From contig NC_045146.1 in the NCBI RefSeq assembly GCF_008831285.2, forward strand, positions 19,833,149 to 19,897,148: DNA of 64,000 nucleotides, given 5' to 3'. A program made the translations under genes and the position numbers. Within the stretch, counting starts at the first letter, position 1. The number at the start of each line of letters is the position of its first letter. The notes beneath the pieces are model-generated. The model saw nothing but the letters and a program-made list of their open reading frames with translations. It did not search any database and was not told where the DNA came from. This DNA is from Nymphaea colorata (lineage: Eukaryota; Streptophyta; Magnoliopsida; Nymphaeales; Nymphaeaceae). This document shows positions 10,736 through 23,800 of the stretch, piece by piece.

Positions 10736-11859
10736 AAATTTTGAATTTTTATTCCGTCGCTGCAGGAAGGGGGGTGAGAGCCGAGAGGGGAGAAGAAGGC
10801 GGCATGACAATTCAATGAAGACTAGAAGACCGTTGGGTGCGCGGGCTGGATCATTCGCGTGCATTAGTCGAAGCGGGAGCCCCGGGCCTGCGGTTGCGTG
10901 TCAACAGGTGACGTATTTTACGGATAGCACTTGACGTTGGAGAAATAATACATACCTGCTTAACTTTGTCACGTAATTTTTTAAACAGACGCTTCATGAA
11001 TTTAAAGACACATTTACGCTTCATAATAATTATTTTTTATAAAAGTTCTTTATAGTTTATAAATTTTTGGCAGTCTCTCTATGGTTTCGTTTATTTTTTG
11101 TGTGATTATGGGCAAAAAAATAAGTGTTACATGTGAAATTATAGGGAATTCGGCTCAAATTCGACGTGTGAATTTTTTAGAATAAAGTATCTTATATATT
11201 GAGGATAAAAAAGCATTTTCCATTCATGACGACTCGTTTCGTTTTTGAGTTATTTTATAAAGTCAAATCGGTTATTATAATTTCGTAGCATGTCAAGTGT
11301 TATTCGCAAATACATTAAACATTCAGCAGCTACCTGCAAATTTGTCGATAACAAAACCAAACGAAAACCAAGGTGGAAAATGGCAGACGGATGCCGATGC
11401 CCCTCCTACTCCCCTCCGGTTTGAACGGATCTCTAGAGTGTCGTTAGGAGCATCGGATGACATGGCCAGCCCTGAGCGTCGGATGGTATGTCCTCAAAGG
11501 GTGTTTAAGAAAAGCCGGTACAACCGTTCTCTGTTTTCCGTTGTTGGAGGCCCGGCAGGGTGGCAAGCACCCTTTTCCCTCTCTTCTTCTTCTCGATCAC
11601 TTTTCCTCTCCATCAAACCGAACCATGTGAATGAAAGCGGAGGCCCAAACAGAAAAGGCCCGTTTGAATTGCTTTTATATTGATTATCCTCATCGGCTGG
11701 GATGCAGCGCAGACAGCTCCTTGCCGCCTGATTTCATTGGATATGTAGGCATCGAAGGCCAGCACCTTTCGGAGCGGAGTGGGGACCGTGGGGCTTTGGA
11801 AACTGTCAAACTGACCATAATTTCAGAGATCGTAGAGAAGGGACGTCACAACAGCAATC
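10736..11859 (+). promoter_or_regulatory. Upstream region and 5' UTR of the KEULE/SEC1-like gene
   Basis: There is no coding exon here. It is AT-rich to about 11300, then GC-richer with CT-rich tracts (about 11576-11615) towards the ATG at 11860, which fits a promoter plus 5' UTR. I could not pick a specific TATA box or start site. Confidence 0.45.
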
Positions 11860-14800
11860 ATGTCGGACGTCGATTCTTCCCACAGCACCGCTGACTACAA
11901 ATCCTTCCGCCAAATCAGCAGGGACAGTATGCACTTTTCTCCACTCCTCCCTTTAACCTCTTAGTTTTAGCTCCTCCGTGTACGTATGCTTGTTCTTTGC
12001 CGCTCCTCCTTGTTCTTCTTCGTCCAAATTTATACGATAGAAGCAAAGACATCTTAATTTCGTGGACTTGCCAATAACAAAATATAAGTTTTATGTTATG
12101 ACATCAAATGTTACAAAGTTCCTTGCAAATATCACAAATTTTGAGATACCGTTGCAAACACATCTTAATTTCGTGGACTTGCCAATAACAAAATATAAGT
12201 TTTATGTTATGACATTAAATGTTACAAAATTCTCTGCAAATATCACAAATTTTGAGATACCGTTATGACTGGTTTTTGTCTTTGTGTTACTGACTCTTAT
12301 ATTGTGTATTTCGTTTTCTTCTAAAAATTTGTCAGACAAGAAAATTATAAATTGAGGCGGCAGCTATCTAGCTTTTCAAGACTTTACTTAATATGTGTTT
12401 TCAAAAATAAAGTTTGCTATTTCTTACCTAATTTAAAATTTGATAATCCTGTTTTCGATAACAGCAAAATTAGCAAAAGTTTTTCTTTTCTCAACAATAT
12501 GGTATATAAAGAGCTATACATGAAACTTGTAAAGTGAATAATAGGATTTTGCTATTGGACAAGCTAATATGGTATAAAAAACGTTTGAGTTGTACAGTAT
12601 TGGAAAAGTTCTGCCCATATACATCAATAATCTAGTAATGGATTCTTAATAAAAGTTTCATATCTCAATCTTTTCCCACTTGTCCATGTGCAACATCCGT
12701 GAAGCACTTTGATTAGATTCTATCGTAAATTATCTGAAAATTTATTGTTTGAGAAGACAAATTAGCTTTTTATCTTCTTCCTATTGATTTAATGGTACAG
12801 AAATCTGTTGTTGGGTTCAGAGATTCCTTCGTCCTTCATGCAAATTTAGTTGATATGGGACATATTCATTTCATAACAATGTTGTAAACTGTTAGAAATA
12901 CTGGAGATACTTTGTTTAAATTTGTGATATATAGTTTTACTAATCTTAGTTCTTACTGTAGGATTACTGAATGAAATGCTTGGTTCAACTAAGACAGGGG
13001 ATTCACGATCAACGTGGAAGGTATTGCAGTTTAAACTTGTGTTAATTGCTTGGTCCTTTAAGCACGTTCTGAGGTTTGATACGATGCAATCGGACTGCAG
13101 TACTATCCCGTCGCTATTCAGTACATGAATCTGTTTTCCTTCTTTTAGGGATGGAAACAAACATAGGTTTTAAGTAGTGCACGACACTACCCGTTTGCAT
13201 GACCCACCTTAAATTAGGTTAATCATAAAACTCGATTGCGTAAAAACCTAGCTTCTTGTTTGGGGTCTGGATAAGGTAAAAACTAGTTTTTTACTTTATA
13301 GACCTTGGTTTTAAATGACAATAACCAATCGTACGAAAATTTCATAAATTGAAATTTTTGAAAACTGAAGTTCGATCAAGAAAAACTTGGCGAAGAAACT
13401 TTTTATTTTTCATTTGGAAACTAAGTTATTCTAAAACAGAGTTTGAAAAGTTTAGCTTTGAGTGTCTTCCAAAAAACTCCAAGCGAAGTACCTTTTTGTG
13501 ACGATATTCTATACTTAAACCTGATTATAAATTGAGTATGACCCCATAAAGGTCGTTTGATCGTTGTCTTGCTGGACAAAACCTCATGTCCACCATACGA
13601 CTGTAATAGGAGCAAACAAATAAATATAAGAAACTTAAAAATTGCCTTATACCGGCCTCACATAAAAGGACTAGACAAATAAGAATCCATTTTTAAGAGG
13701 AGCATTAAATAAACATGCCACATTCAACTTTTTAACACATTCCAAATTATACCATCGTGACGTGTTACGATGACTAGCCAAGGATGAGTCTTTAACCAGT
13801 CACCTCGCAGCCAAAAACTAAACACAGTATTTGACTCTGTGCAATCGTCACAAGTTCACAAAAAATCTTTCAGCTTGGCATTTTCTTGAACATAATGTGA
13901 TATGAATATGCTTAACCCCAACACAAGCATCGGCATATAAGTGCATTTCCAAGTTCCAACACACACGTGTATGGGTGCATGTAAATATACATTCCAAGAG
14001 AGCGCAATCGCTAGGAGCAATTTCACAGCAACAAAACGAAAAGAATAAACGGTACCACCAGTGGTCTCTATGAATTAGAAAAGGAACTTTGGCAACATAA
14101 ATTAATGACGAGTTAAGAAATGTACTTCATCTCAATCGCTCGTTGTTGATGAGCAACAAAAATAATATAAATCACGACCTTTCTCCCAAGGAAAAACAAC
14201 ATAGGAAACAATTCCTGCGGCTGCTTCAAACTTAACAGTTCTTACAACTGAAACCCTCTTCTGCAAAAGTTGAGGATCCATGTGGCTTGGCTACTCTTCT
14301 TTCTGTTGCTTGGATACCAAGGTGCAATGATGAGCATGAGTAACCAAAACTATCATATACTGTTGTTAGCTATAATTAAAATGATAAAAACTTACTTTGT
14401 ATTTGGTTGCAAACGATCTTTTGCTTGCTTCAAAATTTTACATAGAACAACTACACGCACTGTGTTAGAACAACTACACGCACTGTGTTTCTAATTTTAC
14501 AATATTTAGTTGATGCTTATCTCTCTCTCTCTTTCTCGTTATATATGTATATGTGTGTGTTGTCTTCCAGCTTGCATCTTTTCTTCTTTATGTGTGATAA
14601 GAAGATAAATTGGGATACCAAAAATAATTTGAGATAAGTAACAGGAATTCGAAGATAAGTCTAGCAAATTTAACTGCTAACTTTTTTATTTAAAAGCGAA
14701 AAATATAAATAAATGGTGCGTTAAAATGTGATTAAATATAGGGACCACGTGAAAAGTCCATCCACCCGGTTAGGTTGTTTCTGTTAGCTAAAAGAAACTC

Positions 14801-17800
14801 AAAAGATGGCTTTTTAGTAACAATCCACAAAAAATTGTTTAAATTTCTCTGATGCACTTGTCCTTTCCCATGTGGTACAAGCAAACGATAAGCTTAAGGT
14901 GAAGCTCTTGAGACAATAAGAGGGCTAATGATAAGGCATGCTGCTTCTCCCTTCTGTCCACATTTTTTGCGGCCAGAACCCTCTTTTTGGATAGAAACTC
15001 CACTAGATCCAACAGTAATGAGTTGGACATAGACAAATTCTGCTACCAATAGTCCTGTTCATTATACGACGGTACTAGAACCAACAAAAGAGAGCATTAT
15101 TTTAGTTTTTCTTGCAGCCTTTTATGGCATTACATCAACATTGTATGTGAAATGGAACATATGTAGATACAAGAAAAAAATATATAAAAAGAAAGATCAG
15201 CACGAGAGGGATTTTCAGCCGACGTATGTGAATAAAACCCAATCAGTGACGTGAAGCTCCAAATTGGTGCAGAAAAGCCCCAAATAGAATGAGACAAAAG
15301 GCGCTTGAGCATAAAAAAGGTGATGCCGGAAACGCCAGGAAGCAACACAGATGAGCTGGTGGGAATCAGCAGACAATGCCGGAACACCGATGAGCCACTG
15401 AACAACAGAGAACATCGGAACGCCGGAACGTTGGAATTGGATCGGAATGAACCAATAGAGGGCTGAGATGGAGAAAGAATGAAGTGGAGCGATAGCAGTG
15501 GGAGAGAGGGGGTTAGAGAACTATTCAAGAGAGGGGGCACACGGCGAAGGTAGGGTTCGCGATTCGCGAGAGAGGGGCGTCCTGTCCAGTGTCTACACAG
15601 CAGTTCCGTGGGTAACCCGGAACAGCCCAGGAAGGTTGGGGGAGATTTCTATAGCATCTGTCTTACCGTATGCCCTATTCGGCCTGTTGGTTCTGCGGAT
15701 GTTGTTTGCGTCGTACTTTGTCTAAACGGAATGTGCGCGTTTCATATAGTGCTCTTTATTTGCTACGAAATTATGGTTATGCTTGTTTCATCGCACAAGT
15801 CTCATTCATGAATTCACGGTCAGACCCTCTCTTTAGAACTTAAATTCATGATTTTTAATGTGTAGCATACATTTAAAATCAATGTATTGAGATTTCCAGT
15901 TTAATGTAGCATCAAATTTAAAATCAACCTAATCGTGGGCCAAACTTTAGAATCAAAATCAAGTGTTTGATATGTCAATTTCCATTTCAATAATTTGAAA
16001 TATCAAAATTAAGTGGTCGATGTGTCATTTTCATTTTAAAATTTTTATAATTTCATCTATTATGAGGAGGGGGCTGGTATCCTCCCACCTAGTGTACATG
16101 AGTACTGTTCACATGTTTATTTGCTGACTCCACGATTCGTCTAACTACATATGAGGTATAATTAGCAAACTCGTGATTCAAAGTCGGATATGTAGATGAT
16201 TGGGTCGTCAGCAAATTGACTTGTAGACTCGGTCAAGTATTCAAATAGCATAATGTATTTTTACTACAGCAGAATCAAGCAATTTTGGGTGAGTCAGAAG
16301 CAAGCCGAGTCAAGAATGAGTCAACCCAAACCTTGACTCATGGCCTGATTTATAAACAATACAATATGATAACATGAAAATAGGTCTTCCTAATCAACTG
16401 TTGAATGAACAGGGGTGAACGGATGCCATAATGGCATATCAAACACCTAGTTTTGATTTCGGGACATAATTAAGGTTGGAGCCGGTACCCAACGAGTACT
16501 CAGGTCGATCGAACCTGGGTTCATGCTTAAAAAAACATATAAGACCGACTCGATTGGACCTGATATGTTTTTAATATTATTTTTATTTTTTTAATGATAT
16601 GTACTTTATCAATCATGATTTATTATATTTATGTATTATTTTATATTTTAAAAATATTTTTTTTTATTTTAATCGAACCGAGCCGGATGAGATGAGAGCC
16701 GGTTACAGCTCGTAACTGTGGCCCAAGCCTTCCCCGAACCTGGCCCGACGGACGCGCAGACACAAGTTTAGACACAAGCTTGCTTCCGGAATGCAAATGT
16801 CCTCCCGTGATCGCGGATTGAAGACGTCTCCCTCTCAGACGACGCTTCGCCTGTTTTGCCGCTCTCCCTCGCCCTCTTTTCCTCCCGTCCCTCTTCCCCG
16901 CCAGCGGAAAGATCAGAATGGCAGTGTAGAAATAAGAGGGCCCCTAGATATGTGGAAATCAGAAAGTGGGTAGGCACTAGGCAGCCGGAGTATCCTCTTC
17001 GTTTCATTGTCGCCATGGTCGCTGAAGTCGTCGGGGGGTTGCAGCTCTCCGGCAGAGGCGAGGGAGATTGATTCGTTGGAGAGGCGGAAGACGGCAGCCT
17101 GGAGGAGGTTGTGGGCGCAGTCGAGACAGGAGACAAAGGTCGGGGAGGCACCGTCATGGGAGAGGGGGGATTCCTAGCTGCGGATGGTGCCGAGGAGGAG
17201 GTGAACGGCCTTGAGAAAGGTTGAGGACTCGGAGGGATCGGGCAAGAGCAGGTGTAGGGGCGGCGGAGTCCAGGACAGTCCACCTAGAGAGGCGGTGCTC
17301 TAGAGAGAAAAGCATCTTCTTTTCTTTCGCTTCCATCGTGGTTGCTCACTACTTATGCCCAAGAAAGAGAGAGGCAATGGGTAGCGATCACAATCTCTCC
17401 GCCGGCAACGGTCTCAGTTTGTTCTTCTTATATCTGCCGTTAATGCTGCTTCTCCTTTGTCATAAGGAAGACAACGCTGTGCAGATGACGGCCCGATGTC
17501 AACTCCATCTGAAAATGGCCGGGGATAGCGGACAGAAGCGGCACGAGGATAGTGCGATATGAGAGGGAGAGAACTTACGCGTTATTTGACAAAATGTAGC
17601 ACGAATACCATGTTATTATCGGATTTTATTCATGATAATACCAGGAGACATATTTGTCACAATATTACACTATTTAAAGTTATTATAGGGAAGGTTTCGA
17701 ATTGCCATATCAAGGTATTCCAATGCATCCCCAAAACTGGTGACACTGGTCGTCTCCCAGTGCTCTTATCAACACGTGTTATTTCCTCTCAATGTAATTA

Positions 17801-20800
17801 CGAAACTTGCTATAATAATTGTGGCATAGAATGCGTAAGAACCTGAATTTGAAGACTTCGTCGACTTGAATTTACTGTTTTGCAGGTGCTGATAATGGAC
17901 AAAGTGACCGTCAAGATTATTTCTTATTCTTGCAAGATGGCAGATATTACGGATGCTGGCATTTCTTGTAAGAAGAAAATGTGCTATTGCCTGATGCGGT
18001 GAACATTAATTGTTTTTGGTTATAGAATGCGCATCCTTCTGCATATCTTTCGCTTTTTACATAATAAGATCTTTTATTTCTTATTATTTCTTAACAAAGA
18101 TTTCATTCTTTCTTTGTTTTCTGGTTTGGTCAAAGTTGGTAGTCTATTTTAGCACTGCAGATCAGCAATCAAATTGGTAAACAAATTGAATAGCTATCTG
18201 CTAGAATGACCTGCCAAAGTGACTTGAACTGGGGAGGTTTTGGTCTGCTTCATTAGTATTGTTTCATAAATGCTGAATTATGGTGAAGCGACAACCTGCC
18301 AGTGGGTTACTGGATGCTCTTTAAGAGAATCATGGTCCCTCTTATCCAGCAACTTTTGTGGATACTACTGGAATTTGAAAGAAACAATTAAGAGCATGAC
18401 AAATTACTCATTTAGTGCATTTGAACTTTACTATAATTCTTAGCAACTTGTCGTTGGACTAGGAGCCCCTTTAGAAGCAGCAAGTCGAGCTTCTTGTTGT
18501 CCTTTCCTGAATGTGTGGATCTGTTTTATCTTTTATTGACTGCAGAATTAACTACAAGTTCTATGTGTGATGGTAATTGAAAATTAAGTTTCTCAAAAAT
18601 AAATAGTTTTTTTTTTCTGTTGATACCCTGTTGATCTAGGAGTTTCTGCCATATGTCTCTGCTTTTGGTGAAAAAGTTAGACTGCATCCAAAATAGGGAA
18701 CTCCAAGTTTCAGTAAGAGTGCTGTGAGAGTTTAGATATTGATGATTCAATTTAATAGATGTCAAGCTTGTTTGGTGTTTAATTTGCCCCCCCTTTTTTT
18801 TTGGTGTCAATGTACTTGAAATGATTGAACCATGGGAAACGTTGATTTGTTCAAGTCAGGCTGAGGAAGGGTTTAACTGGATAAATCTTTTTGATTTCAC
18901 CAGAGACTTGGCACCTTGGCACCGATGGACTTTCCATAGGATCCATTTGATTGACTGGATTTATCGCTGTCTGTTGACAGAATGCTAGCTTTGAGAATTC
19001 TTTGTATGACAACATCTAAAATTATGTTCTTCTATGTAATCTTTGGTCATTCCTGTTTGATAATATCTCAGGTAATCAAGATGATGTTCTAGCTGCTAGT
19101 TTTGATTTATCGAGAACTTTTTATTTTTCTTACTATAGTTGGAAGAAAGAAAAGTATGTGGGTGAAAAGTTCATCTGTGCTATTTGTGCAAAGCATTAGC
19201 TTTTTCCTATTTTTCTTTCTAGGAAGAAAAAAATAATTGACCAATTTGTTTTAGCTGCCATTTCAGCATATCTGCCACATGATTTTCCTGTTTGAGTTTC
19301 TTTGGATAATGGCTAATGAGTTTTTTCTTAGCAAAGGGAACATAAGTGGCACAGACTATTTCTTGCTGCTCTCATGTTGGTTGAAGATTAGGCTTTATTT
19401 AGTCCTTTGCTCCTTCTAATGCAGTGGTGGAAGACTTATTTAAGCGCAGGCAGCCATTGCCATCTATGGAAGCTGTGTACTTTATTCAGCCCTTGAAGGA
19501 AAAGTATGCCTTTGTCTTTTCCTAGATCTGTGTGCTATATCTTCAGCTCATGTTTAACAATCATCATTGCATAACGCTACACTAATGGTCAGTAAAAAAT
19601 GTTGGGTCTTTTACTGTGATGGTCTGAATGCTAGCATTAAGCAGGTAGAATGACTAATTAGATTCGAGGGTCTCAAGCAAATATCACCGGGTACATTACT
19701 AAATCTTCGTTAAATACTAGTGTCTTGGCATGTTTAATTAGTGACAGAAAGTGCAAAGAATGTTTTCCTTCTTGTGGCTGTTTTTAGCTACTTATTTTCG
19801 TGGTTAAACTGACTTCCATGAGTCTTAAGGTGAGGCAATCAACATCACACCATCCCCTCTTTTGCTGTAAGGGAATGATCATTGACATTTGATATTCTCT
19901 ATGCAGCATAGTCATGTTCCTTTCAGATATGTCGGGAAGATGCCCATTGTATAAGAAGTACGTAAAGCATTTTTTTTTATCACTTTAAACTTTCATCTGA
20001 TTAACATTTGTCATTTATTTAGGCATATAGCATATGCAAATGTGTGTTTGGGCATCATTTCTTTAATATTATTTAAGTCCTTCCTTCATGAAGAAATGCT
20101 TACATGATTGACCTATGTTTTCTTCTCTCTAAAATTACTTGTTTGATACTAGTTTGCTAGATAAAAAGGAATTATTGTCGAGAAATGAGAAATTGCATAG
20201 AATTGGCATAGCCAATTCAATAAATGTCAATCAGTCTGTCATGAACTGGTTTGGCAGATCTTAACCTACCTCCTAACAACTTCTATTTCAGTCACAAAAA
20301 GGCTAAGAACTATGACAACCAATCGCTTAACAACCCCCTTTATAAACTCTTAAAGATTCCTCACAATTTTCAATACGAGACTAAACTCTGAAAGTGGGGT
20401 GTTACAATCCACCCTGTTAACCCTAGGTTCGAGTGTTGAACCCGCTTTAATACAAATGTCACGACCTGCCCCCTAGGAACTTTGGTTTCAGCCCCCAAAA
20501 AGACTAAGAATCAGAAATCAATCGCCTAACAACCTCCTTTATAAGCTCTTGAGTATTCCTTACAATTTTTAATACGAGACTAAACTTTGGAGTGGGTGTT
20601 ACAATAAACTATAAGGACCTAGTCGACACTGGGCTCGGGCCTCTGGTCCGACGAATCCCCACCTGTCCATAGCAGTTTTGGTTCCAGCCCAAAAAATGAT
20701 AGAAATTAGGACAACCAACCACACCTTGCTCTGGTACCACTATCCTCAAGTGCCACATAACAATCTCTTTTATAAACCTTGAAGATCTCTCACATTCTTC

Positions 20801-23800
20801 AATATGGGACTAAACTTCTTAAAGTGGGCGTTTCAATCCACCCTCTTTAAGACACACGCGTCTGCGCGTATGGGGCCCCAAGTCTGAGTGTTGAACCTTG
20901 CTCTGGTACCACTATAACGATCCAACCCATACCAGGCTCGGATCCCTGGTGCAACAGATTTCAACTCACCCCCTAGTAGTTTTCGTTTCAGTCTGAAAAA
21001 GGCTGGAAACTAGGACAACAAACCACTTAAGAACCCCCTTCATAAGACTTTGAAGATCTTTCACAAACTTCAATATGGAGCTAAATTTCTTTAAGTGGGC
21101 CATTACATGGTCAATTCAGCTAGCTTAATATTGTTATGTTCTTTTTTTTTTGGATAAATTCAAAATATATTAAACTAAGAAAAAAATTTATAAATAATTG
21201 AAAATGATGTATGACACTGATTCAATTCAGATAATTCAGGCAGCTGATATTTACAATGCTAACCACAAAATTTATTTAGGAAAACAAAAGTTAAAAGGAT
21301 CCTGTTAAATGGTTGCCAAGGGTTAGATGATGACATTATAATACCATATGCAATTGAAAGGCCCTTAGCAGAGCAATTTCTCCTAAATGACAGGTGTTTA
21401 TCATAAATATTTGAAAAGTGAGAAAACTATGATTGATGCTTGGATGTGCATGTGTGTCCACGTAAATCTGCACAGATGGTCTTCTCTCTCTCTTTTTCTC
21501 TCTGTTCTTTCTTATTTTCCAAGGTTCATTGAGTTTTAAATTTTCATTGCAGGGCATATGTGTTTTTCAGTTCACCAGTTTCAAAAGATTTTGTTTCTAA
21601 CATAAAGAATGATACAAGTGTTTTGCCTCGCATTGGTGCTCTAAGAGAGGTGATTGTTGATGCACTATTTGGTCTAAGAAGCAATTTTCTGGATGTTGTT
21701 GGTGAAGCTATTTTAAGTGAAATGTTGTCATATTTCACCTAGATTCTTAACTTGTTAGTTTCTCGTATTCTCTGATTTTCATGAATTTGATCTTGGGGGC
21801 AGCTTATTTTTCGTGCAATTCATGTGGCAGTAATATAGTTCTTGTTTAAATTTTGCAGATGAACTTAGAATACTTTCCTATAGATAATCTGGTAAATATC
21901 TTTCTTCTCTATCTTATTTTTAGAATATGTTTGATTGTCCTGAACTATCATGTACTGTGCAGTGCATGAGGCCCTTCTGTGCAAATGGTGGACAGAATGC
22001 AAGACTTCCAAAAACCTGTGATTTGTTGTTTCGCCTTTGCATGGACAACCCATTGCATGAGATGCAAATGTGGCTCATGGGCAGGCCACATTGTGCGCTC
22101 CTATTCCTAGAAATCTAGTAACAGGGCATCCTGTTCCTGATGTTCCAGGAACAGGACTTAAACATACCTTTAGTTGATATACTTGTCCAAGTTTTTCCCA
22201 AGCATCACATTCTAGGCTTTGTTCCTTATAACCAGGATGTTGTTTCTCATATATTCTCTAGAGTTGTAGGCACTTGGTATATTTGTGAATGGGGCGGACT
22301 CAAGTTAAATGTGGGATTGTTGTAACTTAATTGGATATTTGGTTGACTATTCTCTGCAAACTTCTCCTGTACATTTTTAGATTTTCTTAGGATAATTATC
22401 CTTTGCAGGGGTATATTACTGATAATGAATGGGCACTTGAGGTGCTTTTTGGAGAGAATTTGGAGGCTTCTCGTAAGTTCGATGTCTTCCTCACCGCAAT
22501 GGCCATTCGTGTTGCTACAGTATTTGCTTCCATGAAGGTGATATTAATCAATTGGCATGCTAAACTTTTGCCCTGATATTTCCTTTTGCTTATTTATCTT
22601 GAAGATTCTTTCTACCAGTGCTATTAATTGAACATGACTTCTGTGTTCTGGGCGTCAAATTTTTGGTGATGAATATGAATTTTTCATTCTGAAATTTTAA
22701 TTAGAGACTTTGTAGAAAATTTAGTTCATTAAGCATGTTCACAGATAATATTATTGTTTGTTTCCTTTGGCTCGAATGGTTGTTGTAGAAGGTCTTCATT
22801 TTTTCTAGAAAGCAAAAAAGGAGAAAAACAATCCCCTATATTAGGATGATTAGTCAGCTCCAAATGCTTTTTCCACAGGCAAAAATGCCCCGTTTGATGG
22901 CAGGGAAGAATTTAACGTGGTAAATTTATCATGAAAAAAAATGCTAGAAAAAAATACAGGATGAAATTTTTCCCTCTTCCAATCTGAGGCCCTGTTTGAT
23001 GACAGGGTAGTTTTTTGCATGGTAAATTCAACCCTGTTTGTTGCGCAAGGTAGATTTTTGCAGGGTAAAATTAACCCTGTTTGATGCACATGGTAAAATA
23101 TATGAGAGACTTTTTTTAGAACCGTTAGTAGTTGTTGTAAATTAACGACATTTCAACAAAACTTCCCCAAATTCATTGAAAGCCTTGGCTGATAAAGACC
23201 AAAGATATCAGATCTATGAACATACTAATCATGAATTAAAAAACATCATTAAGTAGTTGGTTTTGTATGAATACCAAACGCTGACCAAAATCCAGCACAA
23301 AACCTTTATAAAATTGATGACAGAATCTTGCAAACATACGAAATAAACTCAGTTAAACTTTCAAAACTAGAAGCTGCAATCGTGTGTAATTCTTGTCATT
23401 GAGCCACCACTAAGCTGTTGCTCACCAACAACAAGAGAAGGAACAAAGTTTGGTATCCCTCTACTTTCTCTGCCATTCTTCCCTACCCTACCAGTTCTGT
23501 TTTACCTGCACCCCTCAGTAGTACCTAAAACCATCTCTCACTCTATCTCTCTCTCAACCTAAGGCCACGTTTGATGGCCAGCAAAAATACTGTTCATCGA
23601 GGGTTTTTTTTCTTTTTTGTACGGTTTCAACCGATTTCAACGAGCGCCATCAAACGGGGCGAAAATCCCCCTGCTCAAAACTCGTTTCCAGGGTAAATTT
23701 ACCCTGGAAAAAAGTCGGACCCTCACGGGTCCGACTTTTTTTTGGAGATAATTTTTTTGCCCGTTAGGGCTTCTTCCAGCGCTCCTCTCCCTCGCCACCG

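Noticed and set aside
12062-12268. 68-codon open frame with a repeated peptide in SEC1 intron 1
   Set aside because: Produced by the 111-bp tandem duplication; AT-rich and without homology.
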